Shown: positions 1 to 13,159 of the stretch, one piece after another
Layout: the number at the start of each line of letters is the position of its first letter
Position numbering within the stretch: the stretch's first letter is position 1
NCBI GenBank assembly: GCA_025991245.1
Contig: BQMJ01000029.1
Coordinates: forward strand, 124,001 to 188,000
DNA length: 64,000 nucleotides
Source of the DNA: Galdieria partita
Taxonomy: Eukaryota; Rhodophyta; Bangiophyceae; Galdieriales; Galdieriaceae
Direction of reading: 5' to 3'
Notes under the pieces: generated by a model
What the model was told of the DNA's origin: nothing
Seen by the model: only the letters and a program-made list of their open reading frames with translations
The model's database searches: none
Translations under genes and position numbers: made by a program

Positions 1-2003
<2,003 letters not shown>

Positions 2004-3154
2004 TTTTCAAAGACGAAAGTTAAAGAAATCGCGCCAAAATTTGTCGTTTGCCGCAATTCAAAAGAGGACTCTTTGGGTTGTTTGACTCCGTCTATATGCA
2101 CATTGGAGCTCAGTATAGTGTTATGATGTGAAGAAAATTCATCAGATAGTAGAATGCTTTCCTGCTTTATTTCTAAAGTCGAAATTTTTTACTACTTCCA
2201 GTTTACTCAATAGAACTTAAAGAGAGCTATTGATATTTTATTCATGAGGCCTCGTAAGGGTCTTTTGGCTCCATATTAAGTTCTAATCATAGCATTCGTA
2301 CATTTAGGAGAGAAGACAACATATTGTCACCTTAAAGAGTTCTTTTGTATTTGAGGAAGACCATTCTCTTCAAGTTGCATTTAGAATGTTTGGACCATAC
2401 TTCGAAATAGGAAAGGCGTTTCTTACTTTATATCTTGAAAGTGCTTACACTTGTAAATTTAGAGAACAAGTTGATGGAATTTCTTGCCAGAAACTGGTAC
2501 TTTGACTTCAATTTGTCAATATATCAACTCCTTTTAGTGAGTTCAGTAAGAAGATAGAACAAATAAAATAGTTTATATTCTTTCATGTCTTCAGATAGGG
2601 TCATTTTTGAATGAAATCAAGTTATCAACTGAAGCAGCAATCTGCTCAAGGGAGTGTAGCTTTATAACAATCGGAAGAAGAAACATTTCTAAATAATTTA
2701 ACAGGTTCGATTCCACTCTCTTTCTTGTCTTCTAACCAATGTAAATAACAAAAAGCACTCGTTGTAAATTGATACGAGCATCATTTTCAAATAGGAGCTG
2801 TGAGATGTTTCAAATAAATTCAACGAGTAGGCTACCTAAAATTGCTTAAGCAACTAAATATAAGAGACAGTGAATAAAATTTAAAAATTTTGAACGGGAT
2901 CAACCCTTATCATCATTATCATTGGTTGAACACAATTGCTCTACGTAAAAATTCGAATTCAAGCATCTGACTCCATTGGAAAATTGAGCCCGCCAAACTG
3001 GGCACTAATATTCGACAAAATTTAAATCGCTTCATTTGCTCTAAAAAAGTATTTCAAATTGTCATTTGAGCAGCGTTTGAATTGGAAGAGAGATTGAAGG
3101 TCTTGTCTTTTTCTTTGATTGCGCAAATAGTTATACAACAATCACCTAGAGAAA
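2004..3154. other. Intergenic region between divergent MCM4 and beta-tubulin
   Basis: This AT-rich spacer of about 1.15 kb should hold both promoters. Besides the E2F site next to MCM4, CCCGCCAAA at 2989-2997 is a second E2F-like word (TTTGGCGGG on the minus strand), about 158 bp before the tubulin ATG. I see no open frame worth calling. A lone B-box-like word at 2704 has no tRNA around it. Confidence 0.5.
2030..2039 (-). promoter_or_regulatory. E2F/DP-type site in the MCM4 promoter
   Basis: On the minus strand the sequence reads TTTTGGCGCG, the classical E2F consensus, ending about 27 bp before the MCM4 ATG. E2F/DP control of MCM genes is established in plants and animals. Use here is inferred from position and sequence only. 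Confidence 0.65.
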
Positions 3155-4486
3155 ATGAGAGAAATTGTTCACGTACAAGCAGGACAATGTGGTAATCAGA
3201 TTGGCTCAAAATTTTGGGAAGTGATTTCTGGAGAACATGGCATCGATCCAAACGGAACTTATGAAGGGAGCTCTCCTACGCAGCTAGATCGAATCAATGT
3301 CTATTACAATGAAGCATATGGCTCAAGATACGTTCCTCGTGCGGTCCTTGTAGATCTCGAGCCGGGAACTATGGACGCAGTGAAAGCTAGTACGTATGGA
3401 AAGCTTTTTCGTCCAGATAATTTCGTATATGGTCAAAACGGCGCAGGAAATAATTGGGCCAAAGGTCACTACACAGAAGGTGCTGAGTTGATTGACAACG
3501 TTTTGGATGTGATAAGGAGAGAAGCAGAGTCTTGTGATTGTTTACAAGGATTTCAAATTACACATTCTCTTGGTGGAGGGACTGGTTCTGGCTTAGGAAC
3601 TCTGTTAATATCCAAAATCCGTGAAGAGTATCCTGACAGAATGATGGGAACTTATTCCGTTGTTCCATCTCCTAAAGTATCCGATACCGTTGTGGAACCT
3701 TACAATTGCACCTTATCCGTTCACCAATTGGTTGAAAATGCGGACGAAGTATTTTGCATTGACAATGAAGCATTGTATGATATTTGCCTGCGTACACTGA
3801 AGCTTAGCAGTCCCGGTTACAGTGATCTCAATCAGTTGGTATCTGCAGTCATGTCCGGAATCACATGTTCATTGAGATTCCCTGGACAACTTAATGCGGA
3901 CTTGCGAAAATTGGCAACTAACTTGATTCCGTTCCCTCGACTTCATTTTTTCATGATTGGATTTGCGCCCTTGAGTGCTCCAGGATCTCAACAGTATAAA
4001 TCTGCCAGTGTTTCTGAACTTACGCAGCAAATGTTTGATGCAAAAAATATGATGGCTGCTTGTGATCCTCGTCATGGTCGCTATTTGACTGCTGCTGCTT
4101 ATTTCCGTGGGAGCATGTCTACTCAAGATATCGATGATCAGATGTTCAATATTCAAAATAAGAATTCGTCTTACTTTGTTGAGTGGATTCCTAACAATAT
4201 CAAAAGTTCGTTGTGCGACATTCCTCCTTTAGGAATGAAAAAATCGGCTACTTTTGTCGGTAACTCTACATCTATACAGGAACTATTTCAACGAGTTGGT
4301 GAACAATTCACTGCCATGTTCCGCCGTAAAGCATTTCTTCATTGGTATACTGGAGAAGGAATGGATGAAATGGAGTTCAGTGAAGCAGAGAGCAATATGA
4401 ATGATTTAGTGTCAGAGTATCAACAATACCAAGAAGCTACAGTAGAGGATGACTATGACATGAATTTGGAAGATGAAACGTTCTAA
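3155..4486 (+). CDS. TUBB: Beta-tubulin
   Basis: This 443-residue intronless gene encodes beta-tubulin, the GTP-exchanging half of the microtubule heterodimer. It starts with [17 protein letters not shown], where MREI is the family's autoregulation tetrapeptide. The GTP-binding signature [12 protein letters not shown] lies near residue 140. The conserved [18 protein letters not shown] lies near residue 390. An acidic tail ends EDETF. The length matches the 440-450 of the family. It has no introns, although most neighbours do. A decayed copy lies downstream in opposite orientation, and its 3' block is almost identical to this gene. An E2F-like word lies about 158 bp upstream. Confidence 0.98.
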   Translation: MREIVHVQAGQCGNQIGSKFWEVISGEHGIDPNGTYEGSSPTQLDRINVYYNEAYGSRYVPRAVLVDLEPGTMDAVKASTYGKLFRPDNFVYGQNGAGNNWAKGHYTEGAELIDNVLDVIRREAESCDCLQGFQITHSLGGGTGSGLGTLLISKIREEYPDRMMGTYSVVPSPKVSDTVVEPYNCTLSVHQLVENADEVFCIDNEALYDICLRTLKLSSPGYSDLNQLVSAVMSGITCSLRFPGQLNADLRKLATNLIPFPRLHFFMIGFAPLSAPGSQQYKSASVSELTQQMFDAKNMMAACDPRHGRYLTAAAYFRGSMSTQDIDDQMFNIQNKNSSYFVEWIPNNIKSSLCDIPPLGMKKSATFVGNSTSIQELFQRVGEQFTAMFRRKAFLHWYTGEGMDEMEFSEAESNMNDLVSEYQQYQEATVEDDYDMNLEDETF

Positions 4487-5041
4487 GCAATACGACTCAA
4501 AACTATTCCTGTGTTATACTTTCTGCAAAAACGGATAAAGCCAAATTTTTCTCAACTCTTCCATATAAAAGATTTATCATAGGCATTCTACCAATAGAAT
4601 TTCACTTGTAAGCCTGTTTCTCACAATTGAAGCTTTTCTTGTGTTGACATCTTTCATTGAAGCCGACTGAGAAATAACAATATTCTCAAAGGGACTCTTC
4701 TTTTTTTGTTTGAGTTGCTTGGCAGAAGATTGCAGAATTCTTCTCTGCTATTTGGTACGCCGCACGCTCTATACTTACTGAACAAGTCTACAACTTGAAC
4801 TGGAAGAAATATTTGCAGAATGGAAAGGCCTTGGTGGCTATTATGAAACTTTAGAAGCTATTCTTACTTCATGGAGGAAAGATTTAGTCGATATTTTGTT
4901 TTTCGCATACTGATAAGATTCTCTGAGCAAGCTAGCCTCTGGAATCCAACTGGTTGGGTATAAGGATTATACGCGTTTCCGAACAGAATACAGGTATGTT
5001 GGTTGCAAAGTATGCCTAAAACAACAAATACTATGGGCTTT
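4487..5041. other. Spacer between beta-tubulin and its inverted relic
   Basis: About 550 bp of AT-rich DNA holds the tubulin 3' UTR and the sequence between the two tail-to-tail copies. I see no coding region or repeat of note in it. Confidence 0.4.
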
Positions 5042-6110
5042 CTATAATTTATCACCAAGTTCATTCTCTGTTGTAGCTTCTTGCTATTGTTGATATTCTG
5101 ACATTAAATCATTCATATTACTCTCTACTTCACTGAACTCCATTTCATCCATTCCTTCTCCAGTATACCAATGAAGAAATGCTTTACGGCGAAACATGGC
5201 AGTGAATTGTTCACCAACTCGTTGAAATAGTTCCTGTATAGATGTAGAGTTACTGACAAAAGTTGCACAACTTGATTCTTTCAAACTTCTTTTCTCACCG
5301 TTCGCTCCTACTGGCAATCAAGAATAATAAAGCGTTCCTTTCGAAAGAAAATCACAAAGGCAATATCGTTGTTGGATGTACTCTTTACATACAAAGCTAT
5401 ACCCTTATTTCGAACAATCACGAGCTTTTTATCAATTTGATGGTTTCAAACCTTTCCACGAGGGTATACAACTGCTGTTCAAGGGAAAGCAAAGATAGTG
5501 TCACATATGTCCAATGGAGCAAATCCTATCCTAACGAAACCTAAATAGAAAAAATAGCCCATTTTATCGGCAATATTTGCTGTCTTGGAAGATCAGGCGA
5601 ATATTTATTTCAAAATGTTACAATATTTGCTAGTTCATACACATCGTTGTAAATGCATTCTCTATATTCATTGTATTATGACAAATATTATAGAGAGGGT
5701 TCTTTTGAGGAATACTTCATACCATTTTTACTAGTGGATAGACCGAAAGCATGCTAAGGCTCCACAACCGTTTCAGATAGTTGGAGTCGGTCAAAGGAGA
5801 ACAGCTTTCCATCATTTTATAGGGACGTTCTTCCTTACTTTTGATCAGTGAATAACATTCTACTCCATCCAGCGAGTGATTTATTTGAAACGCTTGCAAA
5901 CAGTTATATATCTTGGCTGCTTTATAATTGTATACATAACTGCAGCAACTAGAAAATCCGCACCTTTGGTATACTCACATTGAACTCAACTTTTTCACAA
6001 ATTAATTTGAACACAGATAAACTTATCTGTATGATACATATTTTCCAGTTTACTATTTTCAATGCAGTCCCTAGATTGAGGTTCGAAGTCCAGAAAAGTC
6101 CATTTTCGAC
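5042..6110 (-). pseudogene. Decayed beta-tubulin copy, inverted relative to the intact gene
   Basis: Read on the minus strand, pieces follow the order of beta-tubulin. Around 6100-6010, LDFEP followed by a DKF match corresponds to [15 protein letters not shown] and PDNFVYGQ. Near 5975-5940, YTKGADF matches YTEGAEL. At 5899-5717, FQINHSL and EERPYKMM match FQITHSL and EEYPDRMM. Near 5530, GFAPLD matches GFAPLS. At about 5275-5050 the C-terminal block matches. Frames change between blocks, and the middle is about 85 bp shorter than in the gene. In the C-terminal block the Tyr codon after SEYQQ is TAG, and a shortened tail ends at 5042. Upstream matches beyond 6110 are too weak to claim. The block at 5050-5255 is about 96% identical to the intact gene, whereas the rest is heavily diverged. 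This is a dead copy of a host gene. Confidence 0.85.
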
Positions 6111-6567
6111 TTTGGCTTTGCAAGAAATTCAAATGTCATCCTTCTCAAGTAGCTTAATCTTAGAAATTCAATATGGAAGGAAAAAAAGGAGACCAGAATG
6201 ATGTCCGTCATTCCGAGAACTCAATAAAAGGAGGAATTTTTCTACTCCAATGTTTTTAGCAACAGCTCTATCAATCAGAGTCATTTGGATTGATTCTCGA
6301 TTGCGTAACCTGAAATTTCGTTGGCAGGATACTACTAAAATTCCCAACTGGAAAATGGATGGGACATATTTTCATTCTGAAGCAATAGGAAAATCTTAGA
6401 ACAAAGCTCGAAAAACGTTGCTGGCAACCTTTTTTTTGACAGACCTCCAAGAATCTCTTGAGGAATGCGCTAAAGGAGAACTAATATCTTCGAAACTTTT
6501 ATTCTGATATAGGAAGAATTCATAGCAGACAATAGTTTATGGCAACCTTCGCCTGACGCTTATCCTT
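6111..6567. other. Intergenic region, possible remnant of the tubulin relic's 5' end
   Basis: I see no open frame. On the minus strand near 6300 a short ISG-like stretch could be the decayed N-terminal part of the tubulin relic, but the match is too weak to call. Confidence 0.3.
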
Positions 6568-7265
6568 CTACGAGCTGTATGCGCTAGTTGTGTAGGAGGG
6601 ATAAGTACTGTAGCCGGAATAGCTGCTATACATTGGATAGGAACTTGAATAACTTGGATAATAAGGAGTCGGGGTTGGCTCCTGAATATAGTAGAAACCA
6701 TATTCCAAGTTGCACAATAGACATTCGAAGCACCATTGATAACACTCCAAATACCATTCTGGATAGTAATAAGTCATAGGAGGAGTTTCATAGGAAGTAT
6801 AGGTATTGGTTGAATAGGAAGATGAGTACATGGGAGCAGAAGTTGAACTATAGGCCCCGCGAGAATAAGAAGAATACTGGTAAGGAGTTGGTCGAACGTA
6901 TCCTGATGGACAGTACTTGTCAAAGTTGTTGCAGTAAAGGATATCGAGACCGTACGGATAATAGAAGTTATACTTGAAGAGCTTCAGCAAAATGAAGATG
7001 GAATGTTTCAAGATAGACTTACTTGTTGATAGCAGTAGAGGCATCCAGCACAAGCTTCAGCACAAGGCTCCATCCAAGGATAGGTAGTATAAGTGGGATA
7101 AGAACTTTCATAAGGAGATGAATACATCGGTGATGAATAGACTGGACTGTAGGAGCTACTATATCCCCTCACTTTTGAAGCTATAGTAGAGTCCTTGAAA
7201 GGTCCCGCAACAGCATATACGACTATGCCAAGCAATAGAATAGATGTTAAAGTCAACTTATTCAT
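6568..7265 (-). CDS. Small secreted Tyr/Ser/Cys-rich protein
   Basis: The 215-residue product has an N-terminal signal peptide (hydrophobic LTLTSILLLGIVVYAVAG) followed by low-complexity sequence rich in Tyr, Ser and Pro. There are two Cys clusters, CAEACAGCLYC near residue 70 and CYQWCFECLLC near residue 150. A 50-nt intron (6973-7022) joins ...CYQQ to YNFYYPYG in phase 0. No enzymatic motif is visible. Composition resembles structural wall or matrix proteins and the two secreted proteins at 24.9-27.4 kb, but the order of motifs differs. A wall role is inference from the signal peptide and composition. I do not recognise the family. Confidence 0.7.
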
Positions 7266-7992
7266 GCTTCCTATCGAATGACCTTTTTAACCGAGTCTGA
7301 AGGAAAGAAAAGAATAATTGAAATGTCTCAATACCACTTTCTTTTAAAAAGCCAATGATCGCTGTACATTTTTCTTCTTCTCAAGAAATAGACCAAAAGA
7401 CATGCTATCGAATTCTCTTTCAAGAGCATTTTTCTTCGGTTGCCGCATTGACATGGAACCCGATTTCTGTTCTCGCTCTATATCTTTCTATCTATAGATC
7501 TACGACAATAATTTTCATCGGTTATATCTAACACGTCTTTAGAATTCTTGTTTACTATCTTTCATTGAAGGACTTGTCAAAATTGCTAAAGAGCTCATTG
7601 TAAGGCCACAAAGACGCATCAAGTGACAACAAGTACTCGACAATTTTATCTAAACCTGTGTGTCTATTCACCACTCAAACAATAGAGCAAATGTATTATG
7701 TTAAAAGTTGATTACTAGTACTCTCAAAGAGAAATATTCTTGTTCATGATTCCGCACTTGCAATATTCTTTCTACTTTGTGTCTTAAACTCTTAAGAGGG
7801 TTACCACATGCCTTTTGAAATGTAACAAAAACATATTCCATATAATAGGGAAAGCAACCAATTATCATTCAACCTGGAAGTTGAAGTTTTCTTTCTTTAT
7901 CCTTTATCAAGTTCAATAATATGCAAGATATTTTACACCCATTTCATTGATTTTAATAGAAACATCCAAAATACTATAATCAAGACTTCGAA
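7266..7992. other. Intergenic region, promoter of the secreted-protein gene
   Basis: About 730 bp of AT-rich DNA lies between the start of the minus-strand secreted-protein gene and the 3' end of the ODR4-like gene. No coding potential or clear repeat was seen. Confidence 0.4.
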
Positions 7993-9240
7993 TCAATAAT
8001 TTCTCCAGAAAGCGGCCCATAGCATAGAAAATATGATAGCTAAAATACAACCAATCAAGAGTACATTAGAAATACCATTCCACCGAGGACGTGATGATAG
8101 GATTGGCGAACTCGAAGAGGTTAGTTGCCATATACATGAACTGGGTAAGCTGTCCGACTCGGAAAGCATATCTTGTTGAAAAAAGTAAAGTGTGATCTGT
8201 TCCAACTCTTTTTGGGAGAAACCGATCAAAGAAGCTAATCGAGCTTCGACATGTTGTCGTGTCTCTTCATGTAATACATAATCACAATAGGGAACACGAC
8301 GCAAAGAGTTTTCTATGAAGATACGCTTTGGTAAATTCCATATCAGTTTTGAGTGTAACAGGTCAAATGATGACTCTCCAAATTCTTCCAAAGCAATCTG
8401 GATAATAGTTTCAAAAGAGTGCGTCCAGTCCAGCATAAATAAAGAGACAATCTGATTGCCACGGATCTTTCCCAAAGAGTAAACTCTACAAGGAACTTGA
8501 GCACGTAGACGCATAGCAGAATCTCCCAATGAATGAGATTCTTCACTCCCAGGAAACCATTGATCGGTAAGTATTTTTACTCGAAAGTGTTTTCGATCTT
8601 GCGGAAGGAACCAGTCATCTGGTTGATTACTATGACACAAGTAACGATCCTCTACGCAAGCAAAGCCATTAGACAAATGTGAACAAAAAGACTGGCTCGC
8701 TTCGGATAGCCAACTTAATACCCTACTTTCTTCTCCAAAACAAGGAATAGTCCAATCAAGGTCAATAATAGCTTCCAAGCAATATAAAGGTGGAGTTCGG
8801 TTAGAATCTTTCAACTTACAAGGAAGACATTTCTCTCCACGTTGTAAATCTAGCAACTTACAAAAGGACTGTCTTTCATCTACACTCAACAGTAGAGCAC
8901 GCTTCCACTTGTACAAGTTTCCATATTTGTCCCAATATCTTTTGAAGATATACAGAGTGCTTTCGAGAGTAAGAATACTTTGTCTCATATTATTCATAAT
9001 AGAAAATCCCAGAATATTCAATCCACATGGAACACTTCTTGAAATATACTGTAACTTGGTTTCCACCTGATCCGAAATTTGCACCTTTTCCGTAGAAGAA
9101 TCCCCATCTAATAATAACGGAATGGCGTCCATAATATAGTCTTTATCTAGTTCTTGTACTCCTATCAAAATAAAATAGGGTTGCTCTGCGCTATGCCTTT
9201 GATACAAGTCAGGAACTGCAACAACGACTCGATGCGACAT
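7993..9240 (-). CDS. ODR4-like tail-anchored membrane protein
   Basis: This intronless frame encodes 415 residues. The end is a hydrophobic tail anchor (VLLIGCILAIIFSMLWAAFW, residues ~390-410) with a few lumenal residues. The body contains VPCGLNILGFSIM near residue 70 and VPCRVYSLGKIRGNQIVSLFML near residue 260. These resemble the two halves of the ODR-4 family, ER membrane proteins that help fold and export receptors and work with the UFMylation machinery. No catalytic motif is seen. The family call comes from recalled pattern, not a search. The alternative is an unknown tail-anchored protein. It is divergent from the cystathionine beta-lyase gene, with 192 bp between starts. Confidence 0.5.
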   Translation of the reverse strand: MSHRVVVAVPDLYQRHSAEQPYFILIGVQELDKDYIMDAIPLLLDGDSSTEKVQISDQVETKLQYISRSVPCGLNILGFSIMNNMRQSILTLESTLYIFKRYWDKYGNLYKWKRALLLSVDERQSFCKLLDLQRGEKCLPCKLKDSNRTPPLYCLEAIIDLDWTIPCFGEESRVLSWLSEASQSFCSHLSNGFACVEDRYLCHSNQPDDWFLPQDRKHFRVKILTDQWFPGSEESHSLGDSAMRLRAQVPCRVYSLGKIRGNQIVSLFMLDWTHSFETIIQIALEEFGESSFDLLHSKLIWNLPKRIFIENSLRRVPYCDYVLHEETRQHVEARLASLIGFSQKELEQITLYFFQQDMLSESDSLPSSCIWQLTSSSSPILSSRPRWNGISNVLLIGCILAIIFSMLWAAFWRNY

Positions 9241-9432
9241 TTTCCCGAAAGGAATTTTTCCAAAAGATTAGATATCCGCAGGATCTCGAACATCGAATGG
9301 AGAAAAGGCCATGATGACCAAATATGGATAGAGTTCTATATCTCATGTAACTGGAATATATAGAGAGAAATGGCATGTATCGAGTCTTCATTGGCCTGCA
9401 AGAAGGATAGAATTGTCAACTAGGATTGTTGA

Positions 9433-11025
9433 ATGTTATTGGGTTTTCAAGATTGTTTTGTTTCTTCATCTTGGAAAGGGAGACAAAGTCTATTCTCTTT
9501 GAATGAATCCTATTCGGTTTCTCATCGACATAGAATAGTTTTAAAACGTCTTGTATTTCGTTCCCGGTGTCAAGTTGTGACAAGAAAGAGTTGGCGTGGT
9601 TGTCTTTCGCAAGAAGCTAACGAAGAAGTTGTTTCCAAAGAGCCAAGTGGTCATAGCCATTTATCAGAAGACTCTCTTCAACCAAGTACAAAGGTGATAA
9701 AGGCTGGTCATAAGCCAAAGGAGTGGACTACAGATCCTTTAGGTCGTTCTTTTGTGAATCCACCTGTCTATCATGCTTCTACGATAACTTTCCCAACCGT
9801 GGAAGCCTATAGAGAAGCAGCAAAAGATTATCCTTTTACTGGTCTTTGGTATGGAAGACACGGAACACCTACAGCCTGGGCGCTGGAAGAAGCTTTTGCA
9901 GTTATTGAGGGAGGTTATAAAGCCTGTGCAGTGGCTTCAGGTGTCGCCGCTGTCAATGTGTCTTTATTGGCTTTCTTACAAACAGGTGATCATGTCCTAA
10001 TGACAGATGCTGTTTATGATCCAACGCGATCCTTTTGTGAGGAATTTCTGAAGAGGTTTGGAGTACAAATCACTTATTATGATCCCACCATTGCTGCAGA
10101 AGATTTGGATAAATACTTGCAAGATAATACTAGAATAGTATTTGTAGAAAGTCCAGCATCATTATCTTTTGAAATACAAGATATTCCGATGCTCTCTAAA
10201 GTGGCTCATCAACATGGAGCTATTGTCATGATGGATAACACTTGGGTATGTAGTACATGTCTATATACACAGTAACATATGTGACTAGTTGAAATAGGGA
10301 CCTACTTTATTTCAACCCTTTAAACATGGAGTCGATGTTTCAATCAATGCAGCTACAAAATATATTGGAGGCCATTCAGACCTTATGTTGGGTTTGATTG
10401 CCTGTTCCCAGGAAACATATCGTCCTGTGAAATTAAGTGTGAAGTCTTTGGGTTGTCCGCCTGGACCAGACGATTGTTATTTGGCACTTCGAGGAATACG
10501 AACACTTTCTGTACGTTTAAAGCAACATGAGGTTAGTAAATGAAATACTACACAAGAAACATTCCTAAAAAATGGATTAGAAAAACGCGTTTGCTATTGC
10601 GCAGTGGTTAGAACAACAACCTCAAGTTGCTAAAGTGATGCATCCAGCACTTCCCAGTCACCCTCAACATGAAATATGGAAACGTGACTTTTCCGGATCT
10701 TCGGGTCTATTCGGTTTTCAGTTGAAAAGACATTATTCACAAAGAGCAGTGGATAATATGTTAAACCATTTCAAGTTGTTCTCGATGGGGTTTTCTTGGG
10801 GTGGCTTCGAAAGTCTTATTTTGCAAACCAATATTCAGTCCGTTCGAACAATTAGGAAATGGAGTGCACAAGGTATGTAAGACATTGTATTTAAAAAGTG
10901 CATGATATATCTGTCTTTTAGAAGGAATTACTCTGAGAGTTCATGCTGGGTTGGAAGATGTCAAGGATTTAATAGAAGATTTGAAGCAAGGACTCCAACT
11001 ATTGGAACTGAGTAATCGACAATAA
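9433..11025 (+). CDS. Cystathionine beta-lyase, probably plastid-targeted
   Basis: This PLP enzyme of the Cys/Met-metabolism family cleaves cystathionine to homocysteine in methionine synthesis. Four exons (9433-10245, 10298-10531, 10581-10872, 10922-11025) give 480 residues. The first ~90 are rich in Ser and Arg and poor in acids, fitting a transit peptide. The core shows YGRHGTPT, ASGVAAV (PLP phosphate site), VFVESPAS, the PLP Asp in MMDNTW and the Schiff-base lysine in AATKYIGGHSD. The Trp after DNT and the short C-terminal domain favour bacterial-type cystathionine beta-lyase (MetC) over cystathionine gamma-synthase. A related trans-sulfuration lyase remains possible. It converges on RPL35, with 29 bp between stop codons. 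Confidence 0.85.
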
Positions 11026-11054
11026 ACTTGACAGTCTGGATACGCGTCTTTATC

Positions 11055-11528
11055 TTAAACTTTGATAGCGTACTTTCGCATAGGGAAATGTTGCCTTTTC
11101 TTTTGTTCCTTGAGTGTTATCTTGCTAGCTTCGTGTCTAGTCAACCTTCGACGAATAGCTCGAGTCTTCTTGGGACGAAGATCCAAGGGCTTGTATTTCT
11201 TCCCACGATAGGCCTCCTTTACGCTTTGTCTTTGATTCTGAGTAATAACGGTTAATACGCGGGCAATAGATTTACGAACTTCCTTTCTATTTCACAGCAT
11301 GAGACAAGCTATTGGACGATAAATGTTCTTACATTTTGGCAAGTTTAGAAGCAGCACCACCTGTCACTTGGGCAACTCTCAACTGGGATAGCTCGGTTTT
11401 CAAGTCAACCTATGAACGTCAAAAACATTATTAACTCATCCTCCATAACTATTGTGGTTCCATACCAACTGCTTTTCTAACTCTGCTTTAGTCTTTCCTC
11501 GTATTTCGTAAGCTTTGACACGTGCCAT
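11055..11528 (-). CDS. RPL35: Cytosolic 60S ribosomal protein L35 (uL29)
   Basis: Three exons (11466-11528, 11333-11409, 11286-11055) encode 123 residues, exactly the usual length of eukaryotic L35. The reading starts [20 protein letters not shown] and passes through [15 protein letters not shown] and [19 protein letters not shown]. It ends with a basic tail and KYAIKV. uL29 sits at the peptide exit tunnel of the large subunit. No exon is long enough to stand out as an ORF, so the gene is easily missed. Introns are 46 and 56 nt. The start lies 108 bp from the divergent DnaJ gene. Confidence 0.95.
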
Positions 11529-11636
11529 CCTACACCAACGCCGCTGAATGACCCGACCACGGCAATGTTCAACTTGGGAATGGAGTAATGTGGGAGTTTG
11601 TAACATATCCAAACTACAGGACTAGGTTCTAGTAAA

Positions 11637-12980
11637 ATGCCTGTTCTACACCAAGAACTGTATGATGTATTGGGAGTATCAACTGATTGTGATCAGACAG
11701 AAATAAAAAAAGCTTATAGAAGGTGTGCAAAACAGTGCCATCCTGATAGAAATCCTGGAGTCGATCCTGACTTGTTCAAGAGAGTTAGTCATGCCTATGA
11801 AATATTAAGTGACCCTCATAAGAGAGAAATATACGATAAATATGGTGAAGAAGGTTTACATGGAAGTGGCAAGGCGGGAGACAGGCAGTTCTTTGACAGT
11901 GAAGACTTGTTTGGCGCTTTTTTTGGTTTCTCATTTGATGGCAATGGAGATAAGGCGGAAAATTTTAGAGATATTAGAAAGGTATTTTTGGTTTTGGTAG
12001 TGTTGTAATTGTTATTGATACGCGTAGGGAGAAGACATTAGGCATACCTTGTCAGTCAGTTTGGAAGATTTGTATCTTGGTAAAACTGTCACCTTGTCCA
12101 TCGAGCGAACAGTACTTATAGATAGAAATAACAAAGGAAGAAAGTGTCTGGATTGTGAAGGAAGAGGTTTTGTGACGATAAACCGATATATAGGTTTTGG
12201 TGTTAGCCAAGTAAGTGTTCAAATGACAGGCTTGTACTGACTTGCTAACAGATGAAGTAGCGTTTAAAGAGTAAATGCAAGATTTGTGGTGGCTATGGAC
12301 AACTTTTTCGCACCAAAAAAGAACGCAAAATTTTGCAAGTCAACGTCGAAAGAGGAATGGAAGACAAGGAAGAAATACGCTTTGAAGAAATGGCAGACGA
12401 GACTAACCCCTATATAAAGCCTGGAGATCTCATAGTTGTTTTAGAACAAAAGTCTCACGCTTATTTCTATCGTGAAAAGAGAGATCTGTACATAGAACTA
12501 TCCATTGGCTTAGCTGAAGCAATTGGTGGCTTTGAACTCCCCGTTGAAACCCTTGATAGACGAATTTTGTTGATTCGTAATGAACGAGGCACTGTAAGTG
12601 AACATACATATATGAAAATATTGAAACAACGTAACTGAATGTTGTGACAGATAATCCATCCTAATATGCAGAAAAGAATTGTCAGTGAGGGCATGCCGGT
12701 TAAAGTTAATCCGAGTGATAGAGGAGATTTGATTGTGCAATTCAACGTAGTGTTTCCTCCTGATCATTCCATTTCGGAAGAAGCTTGTGCTAGACTTCGG
12801 GTCCTCCTTCCAGGAATTCCGAGAAGCTCGCAAGTACAAGTGGACTCGGACCGAATAGTGCAAGTTGCTGTTTGTCAGAAATTGAACAGTCAGGAAACTT
12901 TTGCAAACAAGGAACAACGTCCATTTTCCAAGAAAGCCCAAACCCCGAAGAAAGAAGATACGTTTTGTGTCGTTCAGTAA
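11637..12980 (+). CDS. Type I DnaJ (HSP40) co-chaperone with CaaX end and half zinc finger
   Basis: Four exons (11637-11981, 12028-12210, 12261-12593, 12651-12980) give 396 residues. The J domain (residues 8-70) carries HPD in QCHPDRNP. It is followed by a Gly/Phe-type linker and the two beta-sandwich substrate domains (KPGDLIVVLEQKSHAYFYR and NEGMP-like SEGMPVKV). The C-terminus CVVQ is a CaaX prenylation box, as in yeast Ydj1 and DNAJA1, so a cytosolic, membrane-associated HSP70 partner is likely. The zinc domain is odd. Only two CxxCxGxG-type motifs are present (CLDCEGRG and CKICGGYG), corresponding by position to motifs 1 and 4. The middle pair is absent. Confidence 0.92.
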
Positions 12981-13159
12981 TAGAACTTGTAAACGTACAA
13001 CTGTTGCCCTTATTTATCTATGCCAAACTATTTTATCTTGTAGATAAAGTTCGCTTTCAAAATTAGTAACTGTAGGTCTTCTGTTGGTTTCGGAATGAAA
13101 AGCCACTGTTCCATTCCTCTTAGCAACTGTTCTGTGTTTGGGATTTTCAATTGTTAGGT

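Noticed and set aside
2704-2714. Perfect B-box word GGTTCGATTCC
   Set aside because: The flanking bases do not form a T stem, there is no acceptor pairing, and no A box lies at tRNA distance.
12510-12941. Long minus-strand frame inside the DnaJ gene
   Set aside because: Shadow of a well-supported coding exon and an intron; no family wording.
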